Shown here one piece after another: positions 28,701 through 35,944 of a stretch of 36,103 nucleotides of DNA. Where the stretch lies: positions 1 to 36,103 of the IMG/VR virus record IMGVR_UViG_3300045999_001935, one strand, 5' to 3'. The stretch comes from a virus. The notes beneath the pieces were generated by a model. That model was given only the letters and a program-made list of their open reading frames with translations. It was not told the origin of the DNA and searched no databases. The first letter of the stretch is position 1. Every line of letters begins with the position of its first letter. Both the position numbers and the translations under genes were made by a program.

Positions 28701-31700
28701 GCTGACGAGGACATGCAGCGGTTCTTGAGCGACATCAAGGTGGGCGAAAAGACCATCATGGACAAGCTTGTGGAGTTGATCCGCAAGATCCTGAATGTCA
28801 CCAAGCCATACCTGACCGCGTTAGATCAGCTGGTGCGCACAACAGAGTCTATCCTTGACGAAGATGTTGATGTCGTGGGCGACAAGATTATTGCCAAACA
28901 GTACAGCTTTGGCGTGAAGCCTGGACGCGGTGAGGCGATACAAGGTTCGCTGTTTGAGCAGTCTGGCGTAGGCAAAAAGATATCAGAGGCTGGTAAGAAG
29001 GTTGTAGAGAAGATTGAAAGCGTAGGCAAGAAGCCCGGCATCACGCCAGACCAAGGCTTTGCGCACGTTGATCCAGAGTTCTTAGAAAAGCTTGGCCCAA
29101 TCTTCGCCCCTGAAGGAAAGACGTTTGCAGACAAGATGGATACGTACAAAGACCGTACGTTCCAGCGGCTAGCGCAGGGTATTGCAGACCAGTACCGCAC
29201 CATCAAAGACTACAGCCCGCTGGCCTATATCAAAGCCCGCATGTCCAAGACTGTCGACGGCGCGTTAGAGGGGCTGACGTTCTACGGGCAGGTCAAGCTG
29301 ACAGACGGTGCGCTGGATATCAAGCCAGACACCAAGGGATTGATTGAGACACTGAAGCCAATAGGCAACGAGGTCAACAGCTTCCTAATCTGGCGGGCGA
29401 TGAGCCGCGACTCCAGCATCGTTGAAAAGTCTAAGCGCACCCAAGAAGAAATAGCTGACATCGAAAATAGAATTGAGCAGCTTTACAACTCAAAGAGCGT
29501 AGCCAACAAAGCGTTTGAAAAAGAACTTAATAGACTTATCAAAGATCAAACGTTATCCGATAAGGAAAAGCGTGAGGATATTTCAAAGTTCAAAAAGGAA
29601 ACAGACAAGTACAAGAAAGAAGTTGACCAGCAGGTTGCTGTTGAGCGGGCAACGATTGCTAGGTTAAAAGAAACAATCAAGCTTCCATCTATTAGCCCTG
29701 AAGTAGTAGAGCAAAGAGACAAGCTTGCATCTGGCAAGATCGGCAACGAGTCGAGGCTTGAGGTTTACAACCGCGTTAGCCGCGAGTTGAACAAACTGAA
29801 CCAATCGGTTCTGGATGTTGCTCTGGCAAAAGGACAGATAGACAAGCGTTCCTACGAAACCTTCTTGCAGGATGTTTACTACATCCCGTTCTACAAGATG
29901 GTGGAAGAGGGACAGGTAGCTGACATCCGTACCGCATCTGGTCTGGCCAATCAGTATTTCTCCAAGGCTTTGAAGGGTGGAGAGAAGCCGTTTGGCGATC
30001 TGATGGAAAACCTGCTGCGCAACTGGAACCATATCCTGTCTGCGTCCATGAAGAATGACGCGGCGGTAGAAACCTTGAAGGGGGCGACAGAAGCAGGCGC
30101 TGCTTACCCCAATCTCAAAGCACAGTACGACTGGCGAGATGGCAAGGTTTACAAGGGCGAGGCGATGTTGGCGGCGCAAGAGATTGATGGTGTCCAGTAC
30201 AAGGCTGGTGAGCTGCGGCCTGGCATCTTCTCCTCTGACGGCAAGGGTCTGGTCAAGGTCATGATGAATGGCTACCCTGCCTACTATGAGGTGATAGATC
30301 CTCTGCTGGTGGAATCCATCATGTCCATCGGGTACATGGGGCCGAAGTCTAAGTTCCTCGACATGGCGCGAGACTTCAAGAACATCTTGCAGTATGGCGT
30401 CACACTCAGCCCAGCGTTTAAGGTGCGCAACCTTGTGCGGGATTCCGTGCAGTCTGCCGCTGTGTCTGGCATCGGGTTGAATATTGCTAAGAACGTGACG
30501 GATGGTTTGGCTGCTAGTAAGAAGGGCAATCCTGATTACATCTCTGCACTAGCGGGCGGCGCGATCTTTAACTTTGGTTCCTCGATGGAAGGGGATCAGG
30601 CCAGACTGGTGAAGCGATTAATCCAGAATGGCGTGAGCGGCGAAAACATCCTGAACACTGAGTCCAAGATCAAGAACGGGCTGAAGAAGATGTACGACGC
30701 CTATCAAGAGTTGGGCAACCGTTCAGAAGCGGCCAACCGTATGGCGCTGTACAAGCAGCTGCGGGCAAAAGGTCTAAGCCATCTCGAGGCTTCCTTCCAA
30801 GCGCGTGATCTGTTGGACTTCTCTATGCAGGGCGCGTGGCCAGCGGTGCGTCTGGTGACACAGGTGATCCCGTTCTTGAATGCCCGTGTGCAAGGCCTGT
30901 ATAAACTTGGCCGTGACGGCATCATCCCTACTAGCCGGGTGTTGTACAACTCTGTCACTGGTAAGGAAAGCGACCTCACCGACAAGCAGAAAGCCCAGCA
31001 GTTCTCGATCGTCACCGGTGCTGTGGTGTTGGCGTCCTTGATGCTGTACATGGCATTCAAAGATGATGATGAGTACAAGAAGCGCGAGCAGTGGGACCGT
31101 GACAACTTCTGGTGGTTCCGCCTGCCGGGCATGGATTCAGCTGTGCGGATTCCTAAACCGTTTGAGATCGGTGCGTTTGGCACACTGGCCGAGCGTATTG
31201 CTGAACAGATGTTTGACGAAGGCGCAGAGGGCCGGGTGCTTGAGCAGAGCATGAAGCGTATGCTGACTGACACGTTTGCTATCAACCCGATCCCGCAGAT
31301 GATCAAGCCGCTGGTGGACTTGTACGCTAACAAGGACAGCTTCACGGGTGCGCCGATTGAGACTGCCGGCATGGAGCGTCTGTCTAAGGCAGAGCGTGTA
31401 GCTACAAACACTAGCCCGCTGGCAAAGGTGCTGAGTCAGGTAGCTAACGTCTTCCTGCCAGAAGCCACAGAGGTATCTCCAGTACAGACAGACTATGCGA
31501 TCAAAGCGTATCTGGGCTGGATGGGGGCAACGATTACCGCAACATCACACTACGCGGTAATGCCGTTCTCGAAGAGTGCCTACCCTGACCACAACTGGCA
31601 GGACACAATCTCGCTAGGATTTGTGAAGTCTCTGCCAGCCAATCAGTCTGGCTACGTCACCAGCTTCTACGAGAACATGAAGATCGTCGAGCAGGCGTAT

Positions 31701-31964
31701 GCGGATATGCGTCACTACGCCGAGCTGGGTCAGTCTGATAAGGTGCAACAGATTCTGGAAGAGAAGGGCGACAAGATCCAGCTGGCCAAGTTCTACGACA
31801 AGACCAGCAAGGACATGTCAAAGATCCGGCAGGCGATCCAGGTTATCAAGAACGATGAGACGATGGACGGCGCTCAGAAGAAGGAAGAGATTGACCGCTT
31901 GAAGCAGTTGATTGGTGACCTGGCCAAGCAGGCAGAGGATGTGCGGAAGTCACTCCGCAAGTGA
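25731..31964 (+). CDS. Giant polyvalent ejection protein with zinc-protease motif and LPD38-like domain
   Basis: 2077 residues. The N-terminus is PWERDWSGKTGGAPWERQW. Residues 40-300 are Gly/Ala-rich helices (SLLQLPTQLAGVVGGAYE, GVGAVGLSILAQRLPG). Residues 310-400 are a Pro/Glu linker. Residues 430-780 hold mixed small domains. Residues 860-970 form a metallopeptidase-like region with HELLH at 920-924, giving two His ligands and a catalytic Glu. Residues about 1345-1760 resemble LPD38 of polyvalent proteins: YIPFYKMVEEG, GVTLSPAFKVRNLVRDSVQS, RDLLDFSMQGAWPAVRLVTQ. A membrane span lies near 1758-1778. Polyvalent proteins enter the cell with phage or plasmid DNA. It probably plays the part of T7 gp16, but no transglycosylase motif is visible. 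Confidence 0.75.
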   Translation: MPQPWERDWSGKTGGAPWERQWDVTKPEPSKERTFGEAATDVYAGLKGGVGSLLQLPTQLAGVVGGAYEKPGEETGLSAIGKELREEAEAMKSPGLKAREASRAAKIAEAEKKGQLDAFFTAFSETIRDPGLLTNFLAEQAPQLIPSLGAARLVAPLAGTSAAVRAAVGTGAVQQGADIAAGTYEQVYKELTKQGVSETEAAGQALGLARLNGVGAVGLSILAQRLPGARSLEEAFAGKKGDLGRILGGVKGALGESVSEVAEETPARFLQNLAMAQVAPETSLTAGLGETAGMAAVGGAGLGGATGLLQRQARPEEAPPATNIPSQFAATPESEMEPSVATLPRALPAPELETEGAGEPPLALPAPPVGVAPPVEQGVSPEAVASEDALRARAEAPPITEAEFVQGEPLPRPPELAEMEQDMEALGKEVKRLERGEPGKSLWSAIKGNLTPSDLSELGDKKFRSLRAPKGMRGVSIADLTASGQLNDWLPEQYHGSPDQLEFGRLEGDELTKAKDAEEYIKNQLRQGNYLTHATNMRLQQIGVELSNIEEAYREYADAETFNTLVQEAIDEQRGLYESVAGAPAETEAGITEPPARVLEQIPEEQVEEEYFPDQEEVKQKSQSGKTNQIPYDTVSQSAEGQPLRRSSGSSEIINYAGRMIVMRNVNGVMVPFYLSTGGGGKVDVPVGKWYPFFGIGADGWINKTTGKEMVNYYGSEALKQAAQELDATIGDIRNDSSIPRVPGKGRHIDFINRGLAPAESERPDTLARVRENINRIVDAVEIKGSLSEQSGKLEEREAFVINKDKEHERIEKELTGKTMLEAAQWAVDNAPNQFAKVFAQKVLNRLNGMAKRGIKLEFNVYGGQRRRKDMYRARGRTDFDFGKAGEQKLVSISISLNGAAALDNQNGYPPGTRYITVLHELLHAATVGQTRILKSSDPIVKELRDLFNQVVSHFNTEARAGRLTPFMEKIFAQEINALESPDELLAWGIADEDMQRFLSDIKVGEKTIMDKLVELIRKILNVTKPYLTALDQLVRTTESILDEDVDVVGDKIIAKQYSFGVKPGRGEAIQGSLFEQSGVGKKISEAGKKVVEKIESVGKKPGITPDQGFAHVDPEFLEKLGPIFAPEGKTFADKMDTYKDRTFQRLAQGIADQYRTIKDYSPLAYIKARMSKTVDGALEGLTFYGQVKLTDGALDIKPDTKGLIETLKPIGNEVNSFLIWRAMSRDSSIVEKSKRTQEEIADIENRIEQLYNSKSVANKAFEKELNRLIKDQTLSDKEKREDISKFKKETDKYKKEVDQQVAVERATIARLKETIKLPSISPEVVEQRDKLASGKIGNESRLEVYNRVSRELNKLNQSVLDVALAKGQIDKRSYETFLQDVYYIPFYKMVEEGQVADIRTASGLANQYFSKALKGGEKPFGDLMENLLRNWNHILSASMKNDAAVETLKGATEAGAAYPNLKAQYDWRDGKVYKGEAMLAAQEIDGVQYKAGELRPGIFSSDGKGLVKVMMNGYPAYYEVIDPLLVESIMSIGYMGPKSKFLDMARDFKNILQYGVTLSPAFKVRNLVRDSVQSAAVSGIGLNIAKNVTDGLAASKKGNPDYISALAGGAIFNFGSSMEGDQARLVKRLIQNGVSGENILNTESKIKNGLKKMYDAYQELGNRSEAANRMALYKQLRAKGLSHLEASFQARDLLDFSMQGAWPAVRLVTQVIPFLNARVQGLYKLGRDGIIPTSRVLYNSVTGKESDLTDKQKAQQFSIVTGAVVLASLMLYMAFKDDDEYKKREQWDRDNFWWFRLPGMDSAVRIPKPFEIGAFGTLAERIAEQMFDEGAEGRVLEQSMKRMLTDTFAINPIPQMIKPLVDLYANKDSFTGAPIETAGMERLSKAERVATNTSPLAKVLSQVANVFLPEATEVSPVQTDYAIKAYLGWMGATITATSHYAVMPFSKSAYPDHNWQDTISLGFVKSLPANQSGYVTSFYENMKIVEQAYADMRHYAELGQSDKVQQILEEKGDKIQLAKFYDKTSKDMSKIRQAIQVIKNDETMDGAQKKEEIDRLKQLIGDLAKQAEDVRKSLRK

Positions 31965-32240
31965 TTTGTGATGAAGCTCGATCGTCATGGCCATCAGATC
32001 CCACTCTGTGAGTCTGTACCGTGTATAAAAGCCTCTGCTTCCTAGTCCGTGGTAGCCACTCTTCCCAACGTGATGTTCAGGGCAGAGAGGAATTACCAGC
32101 CAGTCAGAAGCCCGCTGCGCTCCACCAACCGCATCTCGCGGGTGGTGAAGTACAGCAGGGGTATAGCCTTGGTCTAGGTGATGACAGAGTACGCAGCCCA
32201 GCCCTGCTACTTCGTCCATATACTTCTTAACTGTTTTCAT
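31950..32240 (-). CDS. Ref-like HNH nuclease (RecA-dependent nuclease family)
   Basis: 96 residues. Cys16-x2-Cys19, His32-His33-x-Arg35, then IPLCPEHH with Cys53, His56 and His57, followed by GYHGLGSRGFYTRY. This Cys-pair plus HH-R and C-x2-HH pattern is that of Ref (recombination enhancement function) from phage P1 and its relatives, RecA-dependent HNH nucleases. The GGAQRAS loop before the third block is also typical. P1 Ref cuts single-stranded DNA at RecA-made D-loops. Here it may aid recombination or degrade host DNA. It is the last gene of the minus-strand operon, overlapping the gene before it by 14 bases and running 15 bases into the opposing late gene. Confidence 0.75.
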   Translation of the reverse strand: MKTVKKYMDEVAGLGCVLCHHLDQGYTPAVLHHPRDAVGGAQRASDWLVIPLCPEHHVGKSGYHGLGSRGFYTRYRLTEWDLMAMTIELHHKSLAE

Positions 32241-32415
32241 CTTCTAACCTTACGTACTGCCGCCAGATATCGTACGGTATCTCCAGAGAAGCAAACCGTT
32301 CTTTACAGGACAAGCACTCACGTTTGCGGTCAAGGTAATAGAATCCAACATCCTTATCGTAAAACTGTCTGGTTTCTAAAACTTTAGTTCTTTCTTCACA
32401 CGACGGACAGAGCAT
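32227..32415 (-). CDS. NrdR-like zinc-ribbon protein, ribbon only
   Basis: 62 residues: MLCPSCEERTKVLETR, then YYLDRKRECLSCKERFASLE. Cys3/Cys6 and Cys34/Cys37 make a zinc ribbon. The spacing and the RKRECLSCKERF block match the N-terminal domain of NrdR, the repressor of bacterial ribonucleotide reductase genes. The ATP-cone that senses dATP in NrdR is absent; the chain ends soon after the ribbon. It may bind DNA or RNA polymerase as a small phage regulator, or act on host nrd promoters. The similarity is clear; the role is inferred. It overlaps the neighbouring small zinc protein gene by 20 bases. Confidence 0.7.
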   Translation of the reverse strand: MLCPSCEERTKVLETRQFYDKDVGFYYLDRKRECLSCKERFASLEIPYDIWRQYVRLEDENS

Positions 32416-32572
32416 TCTGTTTTCTCTTTTTAGAATATTGGCTCATGGTTGTTCTGGCGGCACAGGCTTTGCAGATCCATCTAGGTAAACCTCTGGTCTG
32501 CTTCATCATCCCGCCATCAAGCGGCTTGTGCATCTGACAGCTGCCGCAAAACTTCCGGTCGTATTCGCTCAT
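32396..32572 (-). CDS. Small four-cysteine zinc-binding protein
   Basis: 58 residues. ATG at 32572 is preferred because it forms an ATGA overlap with the upstream gene; an in-frame ATG at 32590 would add six residues. Cys9-x2-Cys12 and Cys34-x2-Cys37 (FCGSCQMHK and WICKACAAR) make a zinc ribbon. The linker LDGGMMKQTRGLPR is basic, and the tail SQYSKKRKQNA is strongly basic. Such C-G-x-C-x-x-x-K-P starts are common in short phage proteins near HNH nucleases. Nucleic-acid binding is likely; the specific job is not known. Confidence 0.65.
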   Translation of the reverse strand: MSEYDRKFCGSCQMHKPLDGGMMKQTRGLPRWICKACAARTTMSQYSKKRKQNALSVV

Positions 32573-32832
32573 GATCTGGCTGCATCCCATCCGGCTTCAA
32601 AGACTTCGCGGGTAACAGGTGTATCTGGCCAGTCTTTGCTAGCAAGAAACTCTTGATAGAGTTCATTAAAGCTGGGCAGTACGCGGTTAACCCACTGCAT
32701 ATTCAACACCTTACCACTGGCATCATAGTCTACCCGCAGGTTGGTTTCTGGAGATGGGGCGCTTGGCAGTGGGCGCAGGTCATCCCAAGTAATTGTGTAA
32801 TGCCGTGAACGTATCCAGTTGATGTTATCCAT
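32569..32832 (-). CDS. Hypothetical protein, 87 residues
   Basis: No family recognised. The protein starts MDNINWIRSRHYTITWDDLR, has a Pro-rich stretch (PLPSAPSPETN), and ends in a helix-turn pattern with LYQEFLASKDWPDT and REVFEAGWDAA. The last block, with FEAGWDAA, resembles short C-terminal tails on small phage proteins of unknown function. An excellent GGAGG ribosome site lies just upstream (plus-strand 32836-32840). It overlaps the next gene of the operon by four bases. Confidence 0.65.
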   Translation of the reverse strand: MDNINWIRSRHYTITWDDLRPLPSAPSPETNLRVDYDASGKVLNMQWVNRVLPSFNELYQEFLASKDWPDTPVTREVFEAGWDAARS

Positions 32833-32841
32833 GTTCCCTCC

Positions 32842-33144
32842 TTATTCTTTAACGAAGACGCCTTCTTTGGTTAGGTAGCCTTTGCGGTCTTTGATCTGAT
32901 CGTAGGCGTGTTTCAGGCATCCGGTCATGCTCATGTCCTCTATAGTGGCTACGTTGATCAGGCAGACCAGCACGTCGCCCAGCGCATCCTTGATAGCCTC
33001 TCTGTCTTTCTTCAGTAGCGCGTCGCCAAGCTCGCCCATCTCGCTGACAGTCTTGATGAACTGCGCATGGCTGGTGCTGTTCTTAATAATCCCACGGGCT
33101 TCTGACCATCTCACTACGTCCAGCTCTACGATATTCCAACTCAT
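32842..33144 (-). CDS. MazG-like nucleotide pyrophosphohydrolase
   Basis: 100 residues, all-helical. The metal-binding pattern of the MazG/all-alpha NTP-PPase superfamily is visible: Glu35, Glu38 and Asp41 in SEMGELGDALLKKD, and Asp53 and Asp57 in DALGDVLVCLINVA. These enzymes hydrolyse (d)NTPs to monophosphates and pyrophosphate. Phage versions may clean the nucleotide pool or alter alarmone levels during infection. The length fits single-domain phage MazG proteins. It begins in an ATGA overlap with the upstream gene. Substrate cannot be told from sequence. Confidence 0.8.
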   Translation of the reverse strand: MSWNIVELDVVRWSEARGIIKNSTSHAQFIKTVSEMGELGDALLKKDREAIKDALGDVLVCLINVATIEDMSMTGCLKHAYDQIKDRKGYLTKEGVFVKE

Positions 33145-33335
33145 TTGCGCTCCCTTATTTTCTTAGCGGCTTCTGGTAAGCCCATATCTTCACAGATCTG
33201 GGCGCATTTCTCACGCTCGCCGATGGAAATGATCTCGGAGAATCTATTCATCCACTGAACGGCTAGCTCATCAGGGGCATAGATCAGATCAAATTCCATG
33301 GCGGCGTCTTCTGCTACTTTTAACGGACGACTCAT
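33141..33335 (-). CDS. Small helical protein, 64 residues
   Basis: ATG at 33335 is chosen because it shares one base with the upstream stop (TGATG); longer in-frame starts up to 33419 would run back into that gene. The sequence is acidic at first (SRPLKVAEDAAMEFDLIY) and ends with the helix GEREKCAQICEDMGLPEAAK, then KIRERK. A closing EREKCAxxCED...A..IR pattern is common at the end of small phage proteins of unknown function. No catalytic motif. Confidence 0.6.
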   Translation of the reverse strand: MSRPLKVAEDAAMEFDLIYAPDELAVQWMNRFSEIISIGEREKCAQICEDMGLPEAAKKIRERK

Positions 33336-33592
33336 CAAACAAGATGATCCGCAATGACCTTTAGTACCGGCACCAAAGTACCAACACCCAGCCAGACTAA
33401 TAGGATAAACAGAATCCAATCCATGATCTTGGCTGCACGGGTGCTAGCAAACCCTTTAGGCTGGATGCCGCTGGCTAGGATCAGATCCTGCACAAACTCA
33501 TCTTCTGGTGAGATTGGTTGTGGCGGCTGCGGCACGTAGTACGCGCCAATTCTGATCGGTGGCTCCTTAATAAATTTTCCATCTCGCAACAT
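33335..33592 (-). CDS. Small single-span membrane protein
   Basis: 85 residues. Residues 1-50 are polar and Pro-rich (KEPPIRIGAYYVPQPPQPIS, then EDEFVQDLILASG). Residues 58-80 (MDWILFILLVWLGVGTLVPVLKV) form one membrane helix near the C-terminus. The layout is a tail-anchored cytoplasmic protein. It begins two bases after the DUF5672-like gene ends. The function is unknown; possible roles are superinfection exclusion or membrane anchoring of a partner. Confidence 0.65.
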   Translation of the reverse strand: MLRDGKFIKEPPIRIGAYYVPQPPQPISPEDEFVQDLILASGIQPKGFASTRAAKIMDWILFILLVWLGVGTLVPVLKVIADHLV

Positions 33593-33594
33593 GG

Positions 33595-34392
33595 CTAATC
33601 TCCATTAGATTGATGAACCATTTGATAACCGTAATGATCGGAAAAGAGATCGTAAACCTTAAGTTCCCAAGGTATCAATCTAGTATTTTTGATATCTATT
33701 TTCCACGCTATTACGTTTGGCTCTACTAATTCTCTAAGTCTGCTGTGATGTCCAAAGATTTTGGTGACGTCTACATCTTTGTGAGCATCTGGCGATAAAT
33801 GTTCAAATGCAAATATCTTGGCTTCTTCGTCGGGCGCAAACTTAATGCCGACTTTCTCCAGTGTTGGGCGCAGGATGCCGGTCAGCTGGACATCCTCGTT
33901 GTTTAGCATTGGGGTGTCGTGGAATCTTGGGATGATCCCGTGCTGCACTGGCGCCTTCATAAACTTCTGGGATCGCAGACTAAATCCTCCGTTCTGGATG
34001 ACTATCGGATTAGGTTTCCCAAACCACTGGAACCCAGTAAGTAGCTGATCCCCTACTACGCCGGCATGGGTAAGCCCGCCTATGTAGTCATAGTTCAGCC
34101 AATCATCCTTCCAGTTATCTGCTGACAGCGCCCAGCCATCGTGCTGAACAATAAAGGCATAGTCAGTCTCGATGAAGTTATGCAGGGCGTATATACAGAA
34201 ACTGCTGTAGCCAGAGTAATCCAGCGGTGCGGCAATCAGCTTCTGCGGTATGTCTGTCGCCAAGTGCTGATTGGTAATGATCAGCTTGCGGCAACCTGGC
34301 AGGCAGGCAGCGGTCTGCTCTAATGCTGGAACAGCCCGCATACCTTGCCCGTGACCGTAGATAGCGACAACCGTTATCTGGTCATAGTTCAT
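33595..34392 (-). CDS. DUF5672-like putative glycosyltransferase
   Basis: 265 residues. Key blocks are VVAIYGHGQG near the start, AFIVQHDGWALSADNWKDDW in the middle, YDYIGGLTHAG, IVIQNGGFSLRSQKFM, NNEDVQLTGILRPTLEK, IKFAPDEEAKIFAFEH and a closing FGHHSRLRELV. QHDGW, IQNGGFSLRS and NEDV are the hallmark motifs I know for DUF5672, a family thought to be sugar transferases. QNGG-S-R and the ED pair resemble acceptor and metal-binding elements of GT-A enzymes. It sits beside a second glycosyltransferase and a methyltransferase, suggesting one glycan pathway. Substrate unknown. Confidence 0.75.
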   Translation of the reverse strand: MNYDQITVVAIYGHGQGMRAVPALEQTAACLPGCRKLIITNQHLATDIPQKLIAAPLDYSGYSSFCIYALHNFIETDYAFIVQHDGWALSADNWKDDWLNYDYIGGLTHAGVVGDQLLTGFQWFGKPNPIVIQNGGFSLRSQKFMKAPVQHGIIPRFHDTPMLNNEDVQLTGILRPTLEKVGIKFAPDEEAKIFAFEHLSPDAHKDVDVTKIFGHHSRLRELVEPNVIAWKIDIKNTRLIPWELKVYDLFSDHYGYQMVHQSNGD

Positions 34393-35138
34393 TATTTCTC
34401 CGGGAACTTAGGTGCCAAAGAACCATCAAACAGGTACGTACCTACGTGGCCCAGCTGTACCCACGGCGCGGCATAAATCTTCCCGCCGTTGTCTCTCCAT
34501 GTACGGCAGAAGTGGTAGTCCTCAGACAGCAGGTGCTGTGTCTCTGGCTCGATACTGGTGGTGAAGAACTCCTTGATCTCGTCGTTGACGATGACCTGAT
34601 TCAAGTCGTGCATGTTGTTGATGTAGCTATTAACGTGCGGGGCAAGCTTGTCGAAAACCTCGCGCTTGATCATCATGAAACCAGTACCACCATTCCAGAT
34701 TTCAGCGGGCTCGGCTACGTTGAACTCAGCATGGCCAGCATGATCTGCCAGGTTGACAACATGGCTACCAGAGTAAAGCTTCAGATGCTCTGCTGGGATA
34801 CCTGCGTCTGACGCCTGCTTGACCAGCCCCCAGTTGATTTCCTTTTTGGGGTAGATGCCGCAGATAACGTCCTTGTCAGCCAACAGCATGGACACTACAT
34901 CCTGCGGGTTGAACTTGATGTCAGCGTCGATAAACATCAGGTGGCTAAACCCAGACTTCAGGAAGTTGTGGGTCAGTGCGTTACGCGCGCGAGTGATCAG
35001 GCTCTCGTTAAACATGAAGCTTGCTGCCATGTCGATACGGTTCTGCTGGCAGATTGCTTGCAGTTGCAGAATAGCCTGCGTGTAGAAACCTGCACACATG
35101 CCGCCATACATAGGTGTTGCAATAAAAAGTTTAGCCAT
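34392..35138 (-). CDS. Glycosyltransferase, GT-A type
   Basis: 248 residues. It starts KLFIATPMYGG, continues with ESLITRARNALTHNFL, and then has HLMFIDADIKFNPQDV with the DxD pair Asp71/Asp73 that binds metal and nucleotide-sugar in GT-A enzymes. VICGIYPKK, IWNGGTGFMMIKREVF and SEDYHFCRTWRDNGG are the other typical blocks; the last holds an ED-like catalytic segment. It resembles small phage transferases related to GT62/Anp1-like folds. The start shares a base with the next gene's region, and GGAGAG precedes it. It may modify host surface glycans, the virion or DNA. Confidence 0.8.
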   Translation of the reverse strand: MAKLFIATPMYGGMCAGFYTQAILQLQAICQQNRIDMAASFMFNESLITRARNALTHNFLKSGFSHLMFIDADIKFNPQDVVSMLLADKDVICGIYPKKEINWGLVKQASDAGIPAEHLKLYSGSHVVNLADHAGHAEFNVAEPAEIWNGGTGFMMIKREVFDKLAPHVNSYINNMHDLNQVIVNDEIKEFFTTSIEPETQHLLSEDYHFCRTWRDNGGKIYAAPWVQLGHVGTYLFDGSLAPKFPEK

Positions 35139-35147
35139 GCTTCTCTC

Positions 35148-35666
35148 CTAGAGTTTTTTAAGACCGATGAAATACAAATCGTGCGACGCTTTGTTTACTA
35201 AAAACCTGTACCCGATATACGGATCCATGTTGCACTTCTCAATAAAGTCAGATGCTTTTAAGTTTTGGTAATAGTCTCCACAGAAGGGGGCGTCCCACGG
35301 CGTTGTTCTCTTAGTGCCATGCTCCGGTCGCCCAGTCGTAGCGCATGAGAAAAACACCAGACACTTAGACATTCTTGTCATGTTGTCAAATGTTCTAACC
35401 CACTCAGGATTGTGTTCAAAGCATTCGCAAGAGCACACGATGTCGAACGTCTTATCAGGGAAGTCCAAGTCTTCGCCTTTGGCTACAAGGTCAACGTCTC
35501 GGCCTGAGTCAAGATCGACGCCCGTGTAGTCGCAGGAATCAAAGAACTGACGGATAGATCCGTTGATGTTTAAGCTGCCAATCTCAAGAATCTTCTTGCG
35601 AGAAAAGAGAATGGGATAGCTTTGCTTCACGGCCTCCACGAATTCCATTTGTGCTGGGTGGCTCAT
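35148..35666 (-). CDS. SAM-dependent methyltransferase, class I
   Basis: 172 residues. Motif I is ILEIGSLNINGS (residues 26-37), the acidic residue after strand 2 is Asp51 in YTGVDLDSG, and LDFPDKTFDIVCSCECFEHN carries motif III/IV with the usual FDxV and E-x-x-E-H elements. The short form, with a final strand DLYFIGLKKL, is that of methyltransferase_11-type small-molecule or sugar methyltransferases rather than DNA methylases, which would need a DPPY- or PCQ-type motif not seen here. Linked to two sugar transferases, it may methylate a glycan. It overlaps the regulator gene by four bases. Confidence 0.8.
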   Translation of the reverse strand: MSHPAQMEFVEAVKQSYPILFSRKKILEIGSLNINGSIRQFFDSCDYTGVDLDSGRDVDLVAKGEDLDFPDKTFDIVCSCECFEHNPEWVRTFDNMTRMSKCLVFFSCATTGRPEHGTKRTTPWDAPFCGDYYQNLKASDFIEKCNMDPYIGYRFLVNKASHDLYFIGLKKL

Positions 35667-35944
35667 TCCAGTTCCTTGATCTTCTTGCCCAGCCCGTCTG
35701 CCAGGTTCTCGCCTTTGTAAGACAGATCCCTGATAACTTCGTGAGACTGAATGACATTGATGGCGTCCTTCAATCCTTGCTTGTAGCCTGCGGTGTACGG
35801 CTCATGATCTTCTGTGAGAACCATGTCGATAGCAGCGCGGACAATAGTGGATGCCTGCCGTCGCTTGGCGTGTTTCTTCAGCGCGGCGTAAGTTGATTCC
35901 GTCAGGTAGACCTGATACGGGATCATCCTCTTTGCAGTTTCCAT
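35663..35944 (-). CDS. Ribbon-helix-helix DNA-binding protein
   Basis: 93 residues. MIPYQVYLTESTYAALKKHA forms the beta strand (residues 8-13) and first helix. QASTIVRAAIDMVL forms the second helix, as in CopG/Arc/MetJ-type repressors, which dimerise and insert a two-stranded sheet into the major groove. Residues 45-93 are an added helical tail (KQGLKDAINVIQSHEVIRDL). The ATG at 35944 has GGAGGAG about nine bases upstream. An ATG at 35926, in an ATGA overlap, has poor spacing. It is likely the regulator of this minus-strand operon, possibly of its own promoter, which would lie outside the window. Confidence 0.75.
   Translation of the reverse strand: METAKRMIPYQVYLTESTYAALKKHAKRRQASTIVRAAIDMVLTEDHEPYTAGYKQGLKDAINVIQSHEVIRDLSYKGENLADGLGKKIKELE

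Noticed and set aside
30704-31411. 235-codon minus-strand frame inside the giant gene
   Set aside because: The plus-strand frame here encodes the recognisable LPD38-like domain. The antisense product is Ser/Arg-rich with no motif, as expected from codon bias.
35148-35666. DNA methyltransferase of a restriction-modification type
   Set aside because: No DPPY/NPPF or PCQ motif and no target-recognition region; the short class I form next to sugar transferases fits small-molecule or glycan methylation better.
35924-35926. ATG 35926 as the start of the ribbon-helix-helix gene (ATGA overlap)
   Set aside because: AGAGG abuts the codon with no spacing, while ATG 35944 has GGAGGAG at a normal distance. 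It remains possible, and the DNA-binding strand would be intact either way.
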